5,792 nucleotides of DNA from an uncultured Erysipelotrichaceae bacterium (lineage in GTDB: Bacteria > Bacillota_I > Bacilli_A > Erysipelotrichales > Erysipelotrichaceae): assembly GCA_937957895.1 (NCBI GenBank), contig CALFEZ010000270.1, positions 1 to 5,792 of the forward strand, in the 5' to 3' direction. Positions 1 through 5,628 of the stretch are shown piece after piece. Numbering within the stretch: position 1 is the stretch's first letter; every line of letters begins with the position of its first letter. The notes under the pieces were generated by a model. That model made no database searches and was not told the origin of the DNA. It saw nothing but the letters and a program-made list of their open reading frames with translations. A program made the translations under genes and the position numbers.

Positions 1-256
1 AAGCGATGTCGATGTCATTGCGCTGGGCAAATCGCAATACAAAAAACAAGACATCCATCAACTCGTCTTCGATCGCTTCCTTTTTCTCGACCATGATCTG
101 TGTTATCTGGTCATGATCGAGAAAACGAAACAAAGCCAGCAGTTCATTGGCTTCCGTTGACATCCCGATGGCCAGTTCTTTCGGATCATGATAACGATCC
201 CAATCACGTTCAGTGCAAAATGCTTGTATGGTTTTTTGTAAGTTGTTGATATCCAT
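1..256 (-). CDS. MazG-like nucleotide pyrophosphohydrolase (partial, N-terminal 85 residues)
   Basis: Family enzymes hydrolyse (d)NTPs to the monophosphate and pyrophosphate in the cytoplasm, cleaning the nucleotide pool. The minus-strand frame opens at ATG 256-254 after a GAGGT Shine-Dalgarno and reads MDINNLQKTI onward; it is open to the left edge, so the C-terminus is missing. The visible part has the all-alpha MazG/dCTPase signature: RDWDRYHDP (17-25), then ExxE as E35-A-N-E38 and ExxD as E65-L-M-D68, the acidic residues that bind Mg2+ in this superfamily, spaced as in the ExxE(12-28)ExxD pattern. The stretch DELMDVLFFVLRFAQ (64-78) is typical of the short, single-domain RS21-C6/dCTPase-like members, usually about 100-120 residues. 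The gene is transcribed divergently from the CoA-disulfide reductase gene. The family is secure; the substrate (dCTP, modified nucleotides or other) cannot be told from this fragment. Confidence 0.85.
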   Translation of the reverse strand, partial: MDINNLQKTIQAFCTERDWDRYHDPKELAIGMSTEANELLALFRFLDHDQITQIMVEKKEAIEDELMDVLFFVLRFAQRNDIDIA

Positions 257-273
257 GATGTTACCTCACGATC

Positions 274-302
274 ATTTTCTCAAAGTGATGACCTTCAGTC
301 AA
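274..302 (-). promoter_or_regulatory. Predicted SigA-type promoter of the MazG-like gene
   Basis: On the minus strand there is a -35 TTGACT (302-297), a 17-base spacer, and a -10 GAAAAT (279-274) preceded by TGA, giving an extended -10 TG. The -35 matches the consensus at five of six bases and the -10 at four of six. The -10 begins 23 bases before the ATG, so the predicted transcript starts almost at the Shine-Dalgarno. It lies back to back with the promoter of the plus-strand reductase gene within 97 bases, so one regulator bound here could affect both genes. No clear operator palindrome is visible. Confidence 0.55.
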
Positions 303-327
303 CAGCAAGCCAGCTTTGTTTCAAACA

Positions 328-336
328 TGGTATAAT
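328..336 (+). promoter_or_regulatory. Extended -10 promoter of the CoA-disulfide reductase gene
   Basis: TGG directly followed by a perfect TATAAT (331-336) forms a consensus extended -10. No good -35 lies 16-18 bases upstream (around 308-313 the sequence is AGCCAG), which extended -10 promoters tolerate. Transcription would begin near 342-344, leaving a leader of about 11 bases. The Shine-Dalgarno GAGGTG (343-348) would then sit at the extreme 5' end of the mRNA, ahead of ATG 354. Confidence 0.65.
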
Positions 337-353
337 CTTAATGAGGTGAACCT

Positions 354-1673
354 ATGAAAACAGTGATCATTGGAGGTGTCGCAGCCGGGATGAGTGCTGC
401 CGCCAAACTAAAAAGAGAACTCAAGGACGAACAGATCATCGTCTATGAAAAAACAAACGAAGTATCCTATGGAGCGTGTGGGCTTCCATATTATGTCTCC
501 GGAGAAAACGATGATATCGACAAGATGAGGATACGATCAGCCGAAGACTTCAAAAAGAACGGTATCGATGTCTATCTCAATCATGAAGTGGTCAAGGTAG
601 ACCCGGAACAAAAAACGATCACGATCGTCCATCATGACAAACGATTTGAAGATACATACGATCGTTTGATCGTGGCGACCGGAGCATCTCCGATCGTATT
701 GCCGATCGCAGGAGTGGATGATCCTAGGGTCTTTACCCTAAAAACATTGCAGGATGGCGAAAAACTAAAAGCAGCGACCCAACAAGCAACTTCGGTTGCG
801 ATCATCGGTGGCGGATACATCGGACTGGAACTGGCAGAAGCTTTTCTGACACAAAAAAAGAAGGTCAGCATCATCGAACGTTTCCCGGTCGTGTTGGCTA
901 CCTTCGATAAGGAGTTTTCCGAAATGGTTGCCAGTCATCTTCAAGAAAACGGAGTGAAACTGTATCTTGATCAAACCGTCACGGAAATAAAGCCCCATGC
1001 AGATCATCTGACACTGATCACCGATCAAACACAGGTGGATGCAGACATCGTGGTCATGTCAGTGGGGATCCGCCCCAACACTTCCTTTTTGAATAATACA
1101 AAGATATCGATGCTTCCAAATGGTGCCATCATCACCGACGAAAAGATGCGGACAAACATCCCTGACATTTATGCTGCCGGTGATTGCAGTACGATCGTGC
1201 ATGCCATCACTAAAAAACCGGCATACATCCCATTGGGCACCAATGCCAACAAACAAGGTCGCGTATTGGCAGAGATATTGGCTGGCCAAGACAAAAAGTT
1301 TGATCAAGGATTGGGTTCTGCCATGATCAAGATCATCGATCTGGAAGTGGCTAAAACCGGTTTGAGTGAAAAAGAAGCCAAAGATCATGGTTTGGATGTG
1401 ATCACATCCACAGTCACATCCTATGATCATGCAGGATACTATCCAAATCCGACTGACATCACAATCAAGATCGTAGCAGATAAAAAAACCAGAATACTTC
1501 TTGGAGCACAGCTGATCGGTCAAAAAAATGCCGTGTTGCGCATGAATCCCTTTGTCGTGGCAATCGATCAGAAGATGACCGCCGAAGAGTTTTCCTTGCT
1601 TGACTTTGGATATGCACCGCCCTTTGCAGCGCCATGGGATGTCATGCACATCGCGACCAGCACACTTAAATAG
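354..1673 (+). CDS. cdr: CoA-disulfide reductase / NADH-dependent flavin oxidoreductase
   Basis: This is a cytoplasmic FAD- and NAD(P)H-dependent pyridine nucleotide-disulfide oxidoreductase, 439 residues, matching the roughly 440 of single-domain CoA-disulfide reductases. In order it shows an N-terminal FAD Rossmann motif (GGVAAG, 7-12), the single redox cysteine C42 in SYGACGLPYY, the NAD(P)H motif GGGYIG (152-157), the second FAD motif DIYAAGDC (271-278, D277 contacting FAD), and a C-terminal dimerisation domain. Y362/Y363 in HAGYYPNP and Y420 in FGYAPPFAAPWD lie where Staphylococcus aureus CoADR has its active-site Y361 and Y419, which favours CoA-disulfide reduction over NADH oxidase (Nox). 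Related NADH oxidases and persulfide reductases share C42, so the substrate is inferred. No C-terminal rhodanese domain is present. ATG 354 follows GAGGTG. It appears monocistronic, but no terminator is obvious directly after the TAG stop. Confidence 0.85.
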   Translation: MKTVIIGGVAAGMSAAAKLKRELKDEQIIVYEKTNEVSYGACGLPYYVSGENDDIDKMRIRSAEDFKKNGIDVYLNHEVVKVDPEQKTITIVHHDKRFEDTYDRLIVATGASPIVLPIAGVDDPRVFTLKTLQDGEKLKAATQQATSVAIIGGGYIGLELAEAFLTQKKKVSIIERFPVVLATFDKEFSEMVASHLQENGVKLYLDQTVTEIKPHADHLTLITDQTQVDADIVVMSVGIRPNTSFLNNTKISMLPNGAIITDEKMRTNIPDIYAAGDCSTIVHAITKKPAYIPLGTNANKQGRVLAEILAGQDKKFDQGLGSAMIKIIDLEVAKTGLSEKEAKDHGLDVITSTVTSYDHAGYYPNPTDITIKIVADKKTRILLGAQLIGQKNAVLRMNPFVVAIDQKMTAEEFSLLDFGYAPPFAAPWDVMHIATSTLK

Positions 1674-1691
1674 ATTCATGTTTTCGGTTTG

Positions 1692-1720
1692 TTGTCTTTT
1701 TGGATGTCACATTGTACAAT
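1692..1720 (+). promoter_or_regulatory. Predicted promoter of the pyrophosphatase leader transcript
   Basis: A -35 TTGTCT (1692-1697), a spacer of exactly 17 bases, and a -10 TACAAT (1715-1720) form a good SigA-type promoter only 18 bases after the reductase stop codon. The start point would be near 1727, about 164 bases before the pyrophosphatase ATG. No promoter-like sequence is seen between the hairpin at 1841-1868 and the ATG, so transcription of the downstream gene must pass through that hairpin. Confidence 0.6.
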
Positions 1721-1726
1721 ATCCTT

Positions 1727-1890
1727 AAGTGTGATCACCACCTTGTGTTGATCCATGAAGATAGATGGTCGAAAGTACTGTTCGTAAAAGGATAATCGGA
1801 TGATGGGACATTCTTTTGGATGCATCTTGAAACCATCATCAACAAAGACCATCGAGATGGTCTTTGTTTTGAAAAAGGGGAGGTTTGGAT
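1727..1890 (+). promoter_or_regulatory. Structured 5' leader of the pyrophosphatase gene, candidate attenuator
   Basis: This untranslated stretch holds several possible stems. One is 1733-1753: GATCA with TGATC, then a C/T mismatch and CAC with GTG around a CTT loop. Another is 1799-1806 GATGATGG with 1833-1840 CCATCATC, eight perfect pairs. It ends directly against a 12-pair terminator-like hairpin that starts at 1841. AGATGGTC occurs twice (1763-1770 and 1855-1862). The second copy is part of the terminator's 3' arm, so the first copy can instead pair (1764-1770) with the 5' arm (1847-1853, GACCATC), giving a possible antiterminator. This is the usual logic of a transcription attenuator or riboswitch, but I do not recognise a known aptamer (no fluoride, T-box, manganese or ydaO consensus seen). 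Pairings were found by eye and no folding energy was calculated. Confidence 0.4.
1841..1870 (+). terminator. Intrinsic-terminator-like hairpin in the pyrophosphatase leader
   Basis: AACAAAGACCAT (1841-1852) pairs perfectly with ATGGTCTTTGTT (1857-1868) around a CGAG loop, and TT follows, making a T-rich 3' side (CTTTGTTTT). It lies 20 bases before the pyrophosphatase ATG and downstream of the only visible promoter. It could end read-through from the reductase gene, act as a conditional attenuator, or both. The T run is interrupted by a G, so constitutive termination may be incomplete. Confidence 0.65.
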
Positions 1891-3546
1891 ATGAGCAATG
1901 GGTTTACCAGCAATGATTTGGTGTATGTTGTCGGTCATCGACATCCGGATAGTGATTCGATCTGTGCAGCCATCGGATATGCCGAACTAAAAAAACAATT
2001 GGGGTTTAATGCTATCGCATGTCGCTTGGGCGATATCAATCATGAAACAGCTTATCTTTTGAACAAGTTCAACTATCGCAAACCGATCTATCTGGACGAT
2101 GCCAGAAGTCAGCTATATGAGATCGACATGGATGAAGCGATCACGATCACGACGGAAACAACGATCTTTGAAGCATACAGTCTGTTGACTCAAAACAACA
2201 AACAAGCACTGATCGTCGTCGATGACAAAGGCAAGACCATTGGCATGGTGACCAGTTCCAACTTGTCACGCATCGCCATGGCCGATACATCCAAAAGCAT
2301 CGAACTGCTCAAAGAAACTCCGATCGAAAATTTCAACAAGACGATCAAAGGAAAACTGGTCTATGCACCGGAAAAGACACGTATCAACGGGAAAGTGAGT
2401 ATCATCGCGATCGCTGCTTCCAAACTCGACAACTATGAACTCAAAGACAGGATCGTCATCGTCGGCAACGATACTCAGGCACAGCTTGAAGTTATCGCCA
2501 AGGATGCTGCCTGCTTGATCGTGGTATGGGCAAGATCGATCTCTCCGGTCGTGATCGAAGCAGCCAAAGAAGCTGGTTGTGCAGTGATTTTATCGGGACA
2601 TGGAACGCTCAACACGGCACGATATCTGTTTTTCTCACCTTCGATCAAAGGCGTGATGACGGTCGATCCAGTCACCTTCAACAAACTCGAGTATGTCGAT
2701 GAAGTTGCCAAAAAGATAAGCAAGACGCGCTATCGTGCTTATCCGGTCATCGATGATCAACGACGAGTGTACGGCCTGGTGTCTCGCTATCACGTGCTCA
2801 ACGCCAAAAACAAAAATCTGATTCTTGTGGACCACAATGAGGTATCCCAAAGTGTGGAAAATGTCATGGATGCCGAGATCTTGGAAATCATCGATCATCA
2901 TCGCATCGGTGATATCCAAACGTCCAATCCCATCATGTTTCGCAACCAGCTGGTCGGTTCGACATCGACCATCGTTGCTTTGATGTTTGATGAGTACCAG
3001 ATCAAAATATCCAAACAACTGGCAGGATTGCTTTTGGGGGCTATGATTTCCGATACCCTCAATTTCAACTCACCCACGACAACCCAGATCGATCTGGAAG
3101 TTGCCAAAAGACTGGCAGAGACAGCAGAGATCGACAAAGAGGAATTTGCCAAAGAATTGTTCTCGATGGGTGCCAATCTGAAAAACCGTTCGATGAAAGA
3201 GATCATCGAACATGATATCAAAGAATACGCGATCTCCAACCTGCGCTTTCGACTTGGGCAAGTCAACATCTACAACCTAGATGAGCTGGCTCAGATCAAA
3301 GCAGAGTTGCATGATGCGATGGAAGCATATTGTGTCGATGAGAAGCTGGATCTGCTTTTGATGATCTTTACCTCCATCGAGAAAAACGGATCGATCATGT
3401 ATTTTGCCGGAAAGGAAAAATGGATCGTGGAAGAAGCTTATCCCTCCGTTTTAGAAGATGAAGACATCTTCATCGAACATGTCGTCTCCCGCAAAAAACA
3501 GATCATTCCAAGAATATCTGTCGTCATTTCCGAAAAGGGCCTGTAA
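1891..3546 (+). CDS. ppaC: Manganese-dependent family II inorganic pyrophosphatase with CBS-DRTGG regulatory insert
   Basis: It hydrolyses pyrophosphate to two phosphates in the cytoplasm, pulling biosynthetic reactions forward. The start is ATG 1891, seven bases after GGGGAGG (1877-1883); an in-frame TTG at 1885 is only one base from that site and was not used. The protein has 551 residues. DHH-domain metal ligands are all present: GHRHPDSDS (H16, D20, D22), VDHNE (D314), IDHHR (D335-H337) and SDT (D388). SRKKQ (533-537) is the substrate-binding motif of the C-terminal DHHA2 domain. Residues about 70-305 form the regulatory insert, CBS1 (about 80-130), DRTGG (about 145-255) and CBS2 (about 255-305), inserted after the first DHH segment. 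In characterised CBS-PPases this insert binds AMP/ADP (inhibiting) and ATP or diadenosine polyphosphates (activating), so energy-state control is likely. The structured leader suggests additional RNA-level control. Confidence 0.93.
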   Translation: MSNGFTSNDLVYVVGHRHPDSDSICAAIGYAELKKQLGFNAIACRLGDINHETAYLLNKFNYRKPIYLDDARSQLYEIDMDEAITITTETTIFEAYSLLTQNNKQALIVVDDKGKTIGMVTSSNLSRIAMADTSKSIELLKETPIENFNKTIKGKLVYAPEKTRINGKVSIIAIAASKLDNYELKDRIVIVGNDTQAQLEVIAKDAACLIVVWARSISPVVIEAAKEAGCAVILSGHGTLNTARYLFFSPSIKGVMTVDPVTFNKLEYVDEVAKKISKTRYRAYPVIDDQRRVYGLVSRYHVLNAKNKNLILVDHNEVSQSVENVMDAEILEIIDHHRIGDIQTSNPIMFRNQLVGSTSTIVALMFDEYQIKISKQLAGLLLGAMISDTLNFNSPTTTQIDLEVAKRLAETAEIDKEEFAKELFSMGANLKNRSMKEIIEHDIKEYAISNLRFRLGQVNIYNLDELAQIKAELHDAMEAYCVDEKLDLLLMIFTSIEKNGSIMYFAGKEKWIVEEAYPSVLEDEDIFIEHVVSRKKQIIPRISVVISEKGL

Positions 3547-3556
3547 ACGGCCCTTT
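3534..3556 (+). terminator. Intrinsic terminator overlapping the pyrophosphatase stop codon
   Basis: AAAGGGCC (3534-3541) pairs with GGCCCTTT (3549-3556) around a seven-base loop that contains the TAA stop (3544-3546). Downstream is T-rich (TTTGTTG) but lacks a long pure T run, so efficiency is uncertain. It separates the pyrophosphatase from the nitroreductase operon, whose -35 begins two bases later. Confidence 0.65.
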
Positions 3557-3557
3557 G

Positions 3558-3586
3558 TTGTATTGTAATGGGGGCTTTGTTACAAT
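3558..3586 (+). promoter_or_regulatory. Predicted promoter of the nitroreductase-MgtC operon
   Basis: A weak -35 TTGTAT (3558-3563), a 17-base spacer, and a -10 TACAAT (3581-3586) preceded by TGT form an extended -10 promoter. The predicted start is near 3593, exactly where the Shine-Dalgarno AAGGAG (3593-3598) begins. The -10 lies 24 bases before ATG 3605, almost the same geometry as the two promoters in the 257-353 region. Confidence 0.6.
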
Positions 3587-3604
3587 AGACTCAAGGAGAT
3601 CCAC

Positions 3605-4132
3605 ATGGACTTTTTATCATTGGCCAAAAAGCGATGTTCGACACGGTCTTTTCTCAAAGAACCCATCAAGAAAGAACACCTCGATGTGATCTTAGAGGCA
3701 GCTCGAGTCGCACCGACCAACGGCAACATGCAAAACTTCATGATCCATGTTCTGACGGAAGAACAGGACATTTTGGCATTGTCTCATCATGCTCAAATCT
3801 ACAATGCCACAACAGCACTCATCGTTGTCTATGATAAAGACAAAACCTTCAAAACATCCGTCAATCCCAATGACTCCAGTCTGATAGACACCGGTGTCAT
3901 ACTGACCCATATGATGCTGGCTGCTGCTGATCTTGATATCGGCTCTGTCTGGATCAGTTTTTTCAAAGCGGAACCGATCCGTGAGCTTTTGAAACTACCC
4001 AGCGACATGGTGGTTGCTCAGATATTGGCATTAGGTTATCCCAAAGTCGATTTCAAAGATCCTCAACGACACAAGCGTGATCGGAAAACAATCGAAGAGA
4101 TCGTGGTATATCATCATAAGGAGAAACAATGA
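3605..4132 (+). CDS. Small nitroreductase-family FMN oxidoreductase
   Basis: This is a cytoplasmic flavoprotein of the nitroreductase fold, expected to use FMN and NAD(P)H to reduce nitro compounds, quinones or flavins; the natural substrate cannot be told. At 175 residues it is in the short class. The N-terminal RCSTRSF (10-16) supplies the usual FMN-phosphate arginines/serine (R10, S12, R14). It is followed by the helix VILEAARVAPTNGNMQNF (28-45), where family members carry an AP-S/T-x-x-N-x-Q flavin-contact segment. The central SLIDTGVILTHMMLAAADLDIGSVWI (92-117) and LALGYP (141-146) match the dimer core and the conserved glycine-tyrosine-proline near the C-terminus. ATG 3605 follows AAGGAG by six bases. 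Its TGA stop overlaps the mgtC-like ATG (ATGA at 4129-4132), implying translational coupling. Confidence 0.85.
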   Translation: MDFLSLAKKRCSTRSFLKEPIKKEHLDVILEAARVAPTNGNMQNFMIHVLTEEQDILALSHHAQIYNATTALIVVYDKDKTFKTSVNPNDSSLIDTGVILTHMMLAAADLDIGSVWISFFKAEPIRELLKLPSDMVVAQILALGYPKVDFKDPQRHKRDRKTIEEIVVYHHKEKQ

Positions 4133-4842
4133 CGATTCCTGATATTTACTATGAATATGGATTACGATTGATCGTGGCATTGATCCTTTCAGGATGGATC
4201 GGATATGATCGTGCCAGAAAAAGCAGGGCAGCCGGCATGCGTACCCATGCACTTGTGGGAACCGCATCGGCATTGGTCATGCTGACATCAGAGTTCATTT
4301 ATGAACGATATGCAGGGGGACTTGGAGCTCCTGACCCTGCCAGATTGGGAGCACAGATCATCAGTGGTATCGGTTTTTTGGGTGCGGGAACCATCATCCA
4401 AAGCCGAGGATCGGTCAAAGGATTGACGACTGCTGCCAGTTTGTGGAGTGTTGGGACTATTGGTATCGCAGCCGGTGTCGGGTTCTTTTCAGGAGCGATC
4501 GCCACGACCTTTTTGATCTATGTGCTGCTTCGTTTTGCCAGCATCATCGAAGGTGGTATTTTGATCAATCGGATCTTGACCAAACGGATCTTCATCCAAA
4601 CTAAAAATTCCGATTTTACCATTTATCAGGATCTGGCAGATCGTTTCAATGTGTTTGTGGATCGTATCCAGTTTATGGGCAGTGATTTTCTTGAGGATGG
4701 GACCCTGCATTATTTGCTTGTCACCCTTAATCCAAGAAGCCGTAACATGGACAAATACCATCAGTTGATCCAGGCTTACAGTGATCTTGATGGCATCGTC
4801 AAAGTCAAAGTGGTCGGCGAAAACATGATCGACAGCGAGTAG
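4129..4842 (+). CDS. MgtC/SapB family inner membrane protein
   Basis: This 237-residue protein has the two-part MgtC architecture. The N-terminal membrane domain (about 1-140) contains hydrophobic segments near 10-26, 40-58, 74-92 and 99-139, with the family motifs GWIGYDRARKSRAAGMRTH (22-40), DPARLGAQIISGIGFLGAGT (69-88) and VKGLTTAASLW (96-106). A soluble C-terminal ACT-like domain covers about 153-232. Salmonella MgtC supports growth at low Mg2+ and survival in macrophages by limiting the F1Fo ATP synthase. The role of the wider family in commensal Firmicutes is unsettled, so I do not assign transport. The start is ATG 4129, preceded by AAGGAG (4118-4123) inside the nitroreductase gene and overlapping its stop by ATGA. 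Being followed by a strong terminator, it is the last gene of this unit. No Mg2+-sensing leader is seen. Confidence 0.9.
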   Translation: MTIPDIYYEYGLRLIVALILSGWIGYDRARKSRAAGMRTHALVGTASALVMLTSEFIYERYAGGLGAPDPARLGAQIISGIGFLGAGTIIQSRGSVKGLTTAASLWSVGTIGIAAGVGFFSGAIATTFLIYVLLRFASIIEGGILINRILTKRIFIQTKNSDFTIYQDLADRFNVFVDRIQFMGSDFLEDGTLHYLLVTLNPRSRNMDKYHQLIQAYSDLDGIVKVKVVGENMIDSE

Positions 4843-4864
4843 TGTTTACTCTATCCAAAATCAT

Positions 4865-4888
4865 ACGCATCCCAGGATGCGTTTTTTT
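4865..4888 (+). terminator. Strong intrinsic terminator after the mgtC-like gene
   Basis: ACGCATC (4865-4871) pairs with GATGCGT (4876-4882) around a CCAG loop, and a run of seven T (4882-4888) follows. This is the clearest terminator in the window and closes the nitroreductase-MgtC unit 22 bases after the TAG stop. Confidence 0.9.
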
Positions 4889-4898
4889 AATGGATCAT

Positions 4899-4926
4899 TG
4901 CATCCACATTGACTGTGTGGCATGAT
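4899..4926 (+). promoter_or_regulatory. Possible weak promoter of the alkD-like gene
   Basis: TTGCAT (4899-4904), a 16-base spacer, and CATGAT (4921-4926) preceded by TGG give a plausible extended -10 promoter, with each hexamer about four of six from consensus. The -10 begins 27 bases before ATG 4948. Because a strong terminator lies just upstream, the gene needs its own promoter in this short gap, and this is the best candidate I can see. Confidence 0.4.
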
Positions 4927-4947
4927 GAAGACAAGCAGGAGGATATC

Positions 4948-5628
4948 ATGAATAGAATCATCCAACCAATCGAGTGGGAGTTACAGCAGGCGCATCCTTA
5001 TACGACAAACGATATCAGAAAGATCTCTGCAAAGCATTTTCGTCAACTTGAAACAACATCCAAAAAAGAGGTGTTTGCATTGTGTGAAGCAATGCTGCAA
5101 ACCCAACGATGGCCACTGAAGGTCATTGCCTTTGATTGGGCATACCGAGTTAGAAATCAGTATACGCTCGACACATTTGATACGTTTGAGCATTGGCTTT
5201 GTTCGTACATCCGGGATTGGTCGGATTGCGATGATTTTTGCACTCATGCTTTTGGGGAGTTGATGGTTCGATATCCTGAACTTTTGATCAATGTCATGGA
5301 TTGGTGTGATCATGAGCATTTCGCAATTAGAAGAGCAGCTCCGGTAGTGTTGATCGTACCGATCAAAAGGAAAACCACAGGATCGTTTTCTCCGTTTGAC
5401 GTATGTGAGGCATTGCTTGATGATCCACACTATCTAGTACAAAAAGGATTTGGGTGGATGCTCAAAGTGTATTCGACGATCGATCGTGAGAAAGTGTACG
5501 ATTATCTTAAAAACCAAGGACATCGCATGCAGCGCATCGCGCTTCGCTATGCCATCGAGAAGCTTCCCTCAGCTGATAAAAAGTATCTGATGCACACAAG
5601 CAAAGCCATGAAAGTGGATTTACCATGA
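4948..5628 (+). CDS. AlkD-like DNA alkylation repair protein (HEAT-like repeat glycosylase)
   Basis: AlkD-type enzymes excise positively charged 3-methyl- and 7-methyl-purines from DNA without flipping the base. The start is ATG 4948, five bases after a perfect AGGAGG (4937-4942); an in-frame TTG at 4909 has no Shine-Dalgarno. The 226 residues are all alpha-helical HEAT-like repeats, close to the roughly 237 of Bacillus cereus AlkD. Key residues appear retained: W91 and D95 have the W-x3-D spacing of AlkD W109/D113, and W170 in LVQKGFGWMLK fits W187. IRRAAPVVL (127-135) and HRMQRIALRYAIEKLP (192-207) match conserved helices. Some relatives (AlkF, AlkG and others) bind DNA without excision, so activity is inferred from W91/D95/W170. 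Its TGA overlaps the next ATG. Its GATC density is slightly lower than in the neighbouring genes, too weak to argue for transfer. Confidence 0.85.
   Translation: MNRIIQPIEWELQQAHPYTTNDIRKISAKHFRQLETTSKKEVFALCEAMLQTQRWPLKVIAFDWAYRVRNQYTLDTFDTFEHWLCSYIRDWSDCDDFCTHAFGELMVRYPELLINVMDWCDHEHFAIRRAAPVVLIVPIKRKTTGSFSPFDVCEALLDDPHYLVQKGFGWMLKVYSTIDREKVYDYLKNQGHRMQRIALRYAIEKLPSADKKYLMHTSKAMKVDLP

Noticed and set aside
1059..1679. 206-codon open frame on the minus strand opposite the CoA-disulfide reductase
   Set aside because: It is a shadow of a strongly recognisable gene; the translation is cysteine- and histidine-rich without family motifs and has no SD support.
1755..1787. Ten-codon ORF (MKIDGRKYCS) early in the pyrophosphatase leader
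   Set aside because: No Shine-Dalgarno precedes it and it is short enough to be chance.
1727..1870. Match of the leader to fluoride, T-box, manganese or c-di-AMP riboswitches
   Set aside because: None of the conserved core sequences I know for these classes could be found by eye.
1885..1890. Upstream in-frame TTG start for the pyrophosphatase
   Set aside because: It would sit one base after the GGGGAGG site; ATG 1891 has normal seven-base spacing.
2407..2414. GCGATCGC octamer resembling the cyanobacterial HIP1 element
   Set aside because: Only two copies occur, both in coding sequence and within a general GATC excess; nothing else suggests a cyanobacterium.
4909..4914. TTGACT as the -35 of the alkD-like gene
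   Set aside because: A 17-base spacer leads to CAAGCA, which is not a -10; the pair TTGCAT/CATGAT fits better.
4909..4947. In-frame TTG start extending the alkD-like gene by 13 codons
   Set aside because: It has no Shine-Dalgarno and begins close to the terminator and inside the likely promoter; ATG 4948 follows a perfect AGGAGG.
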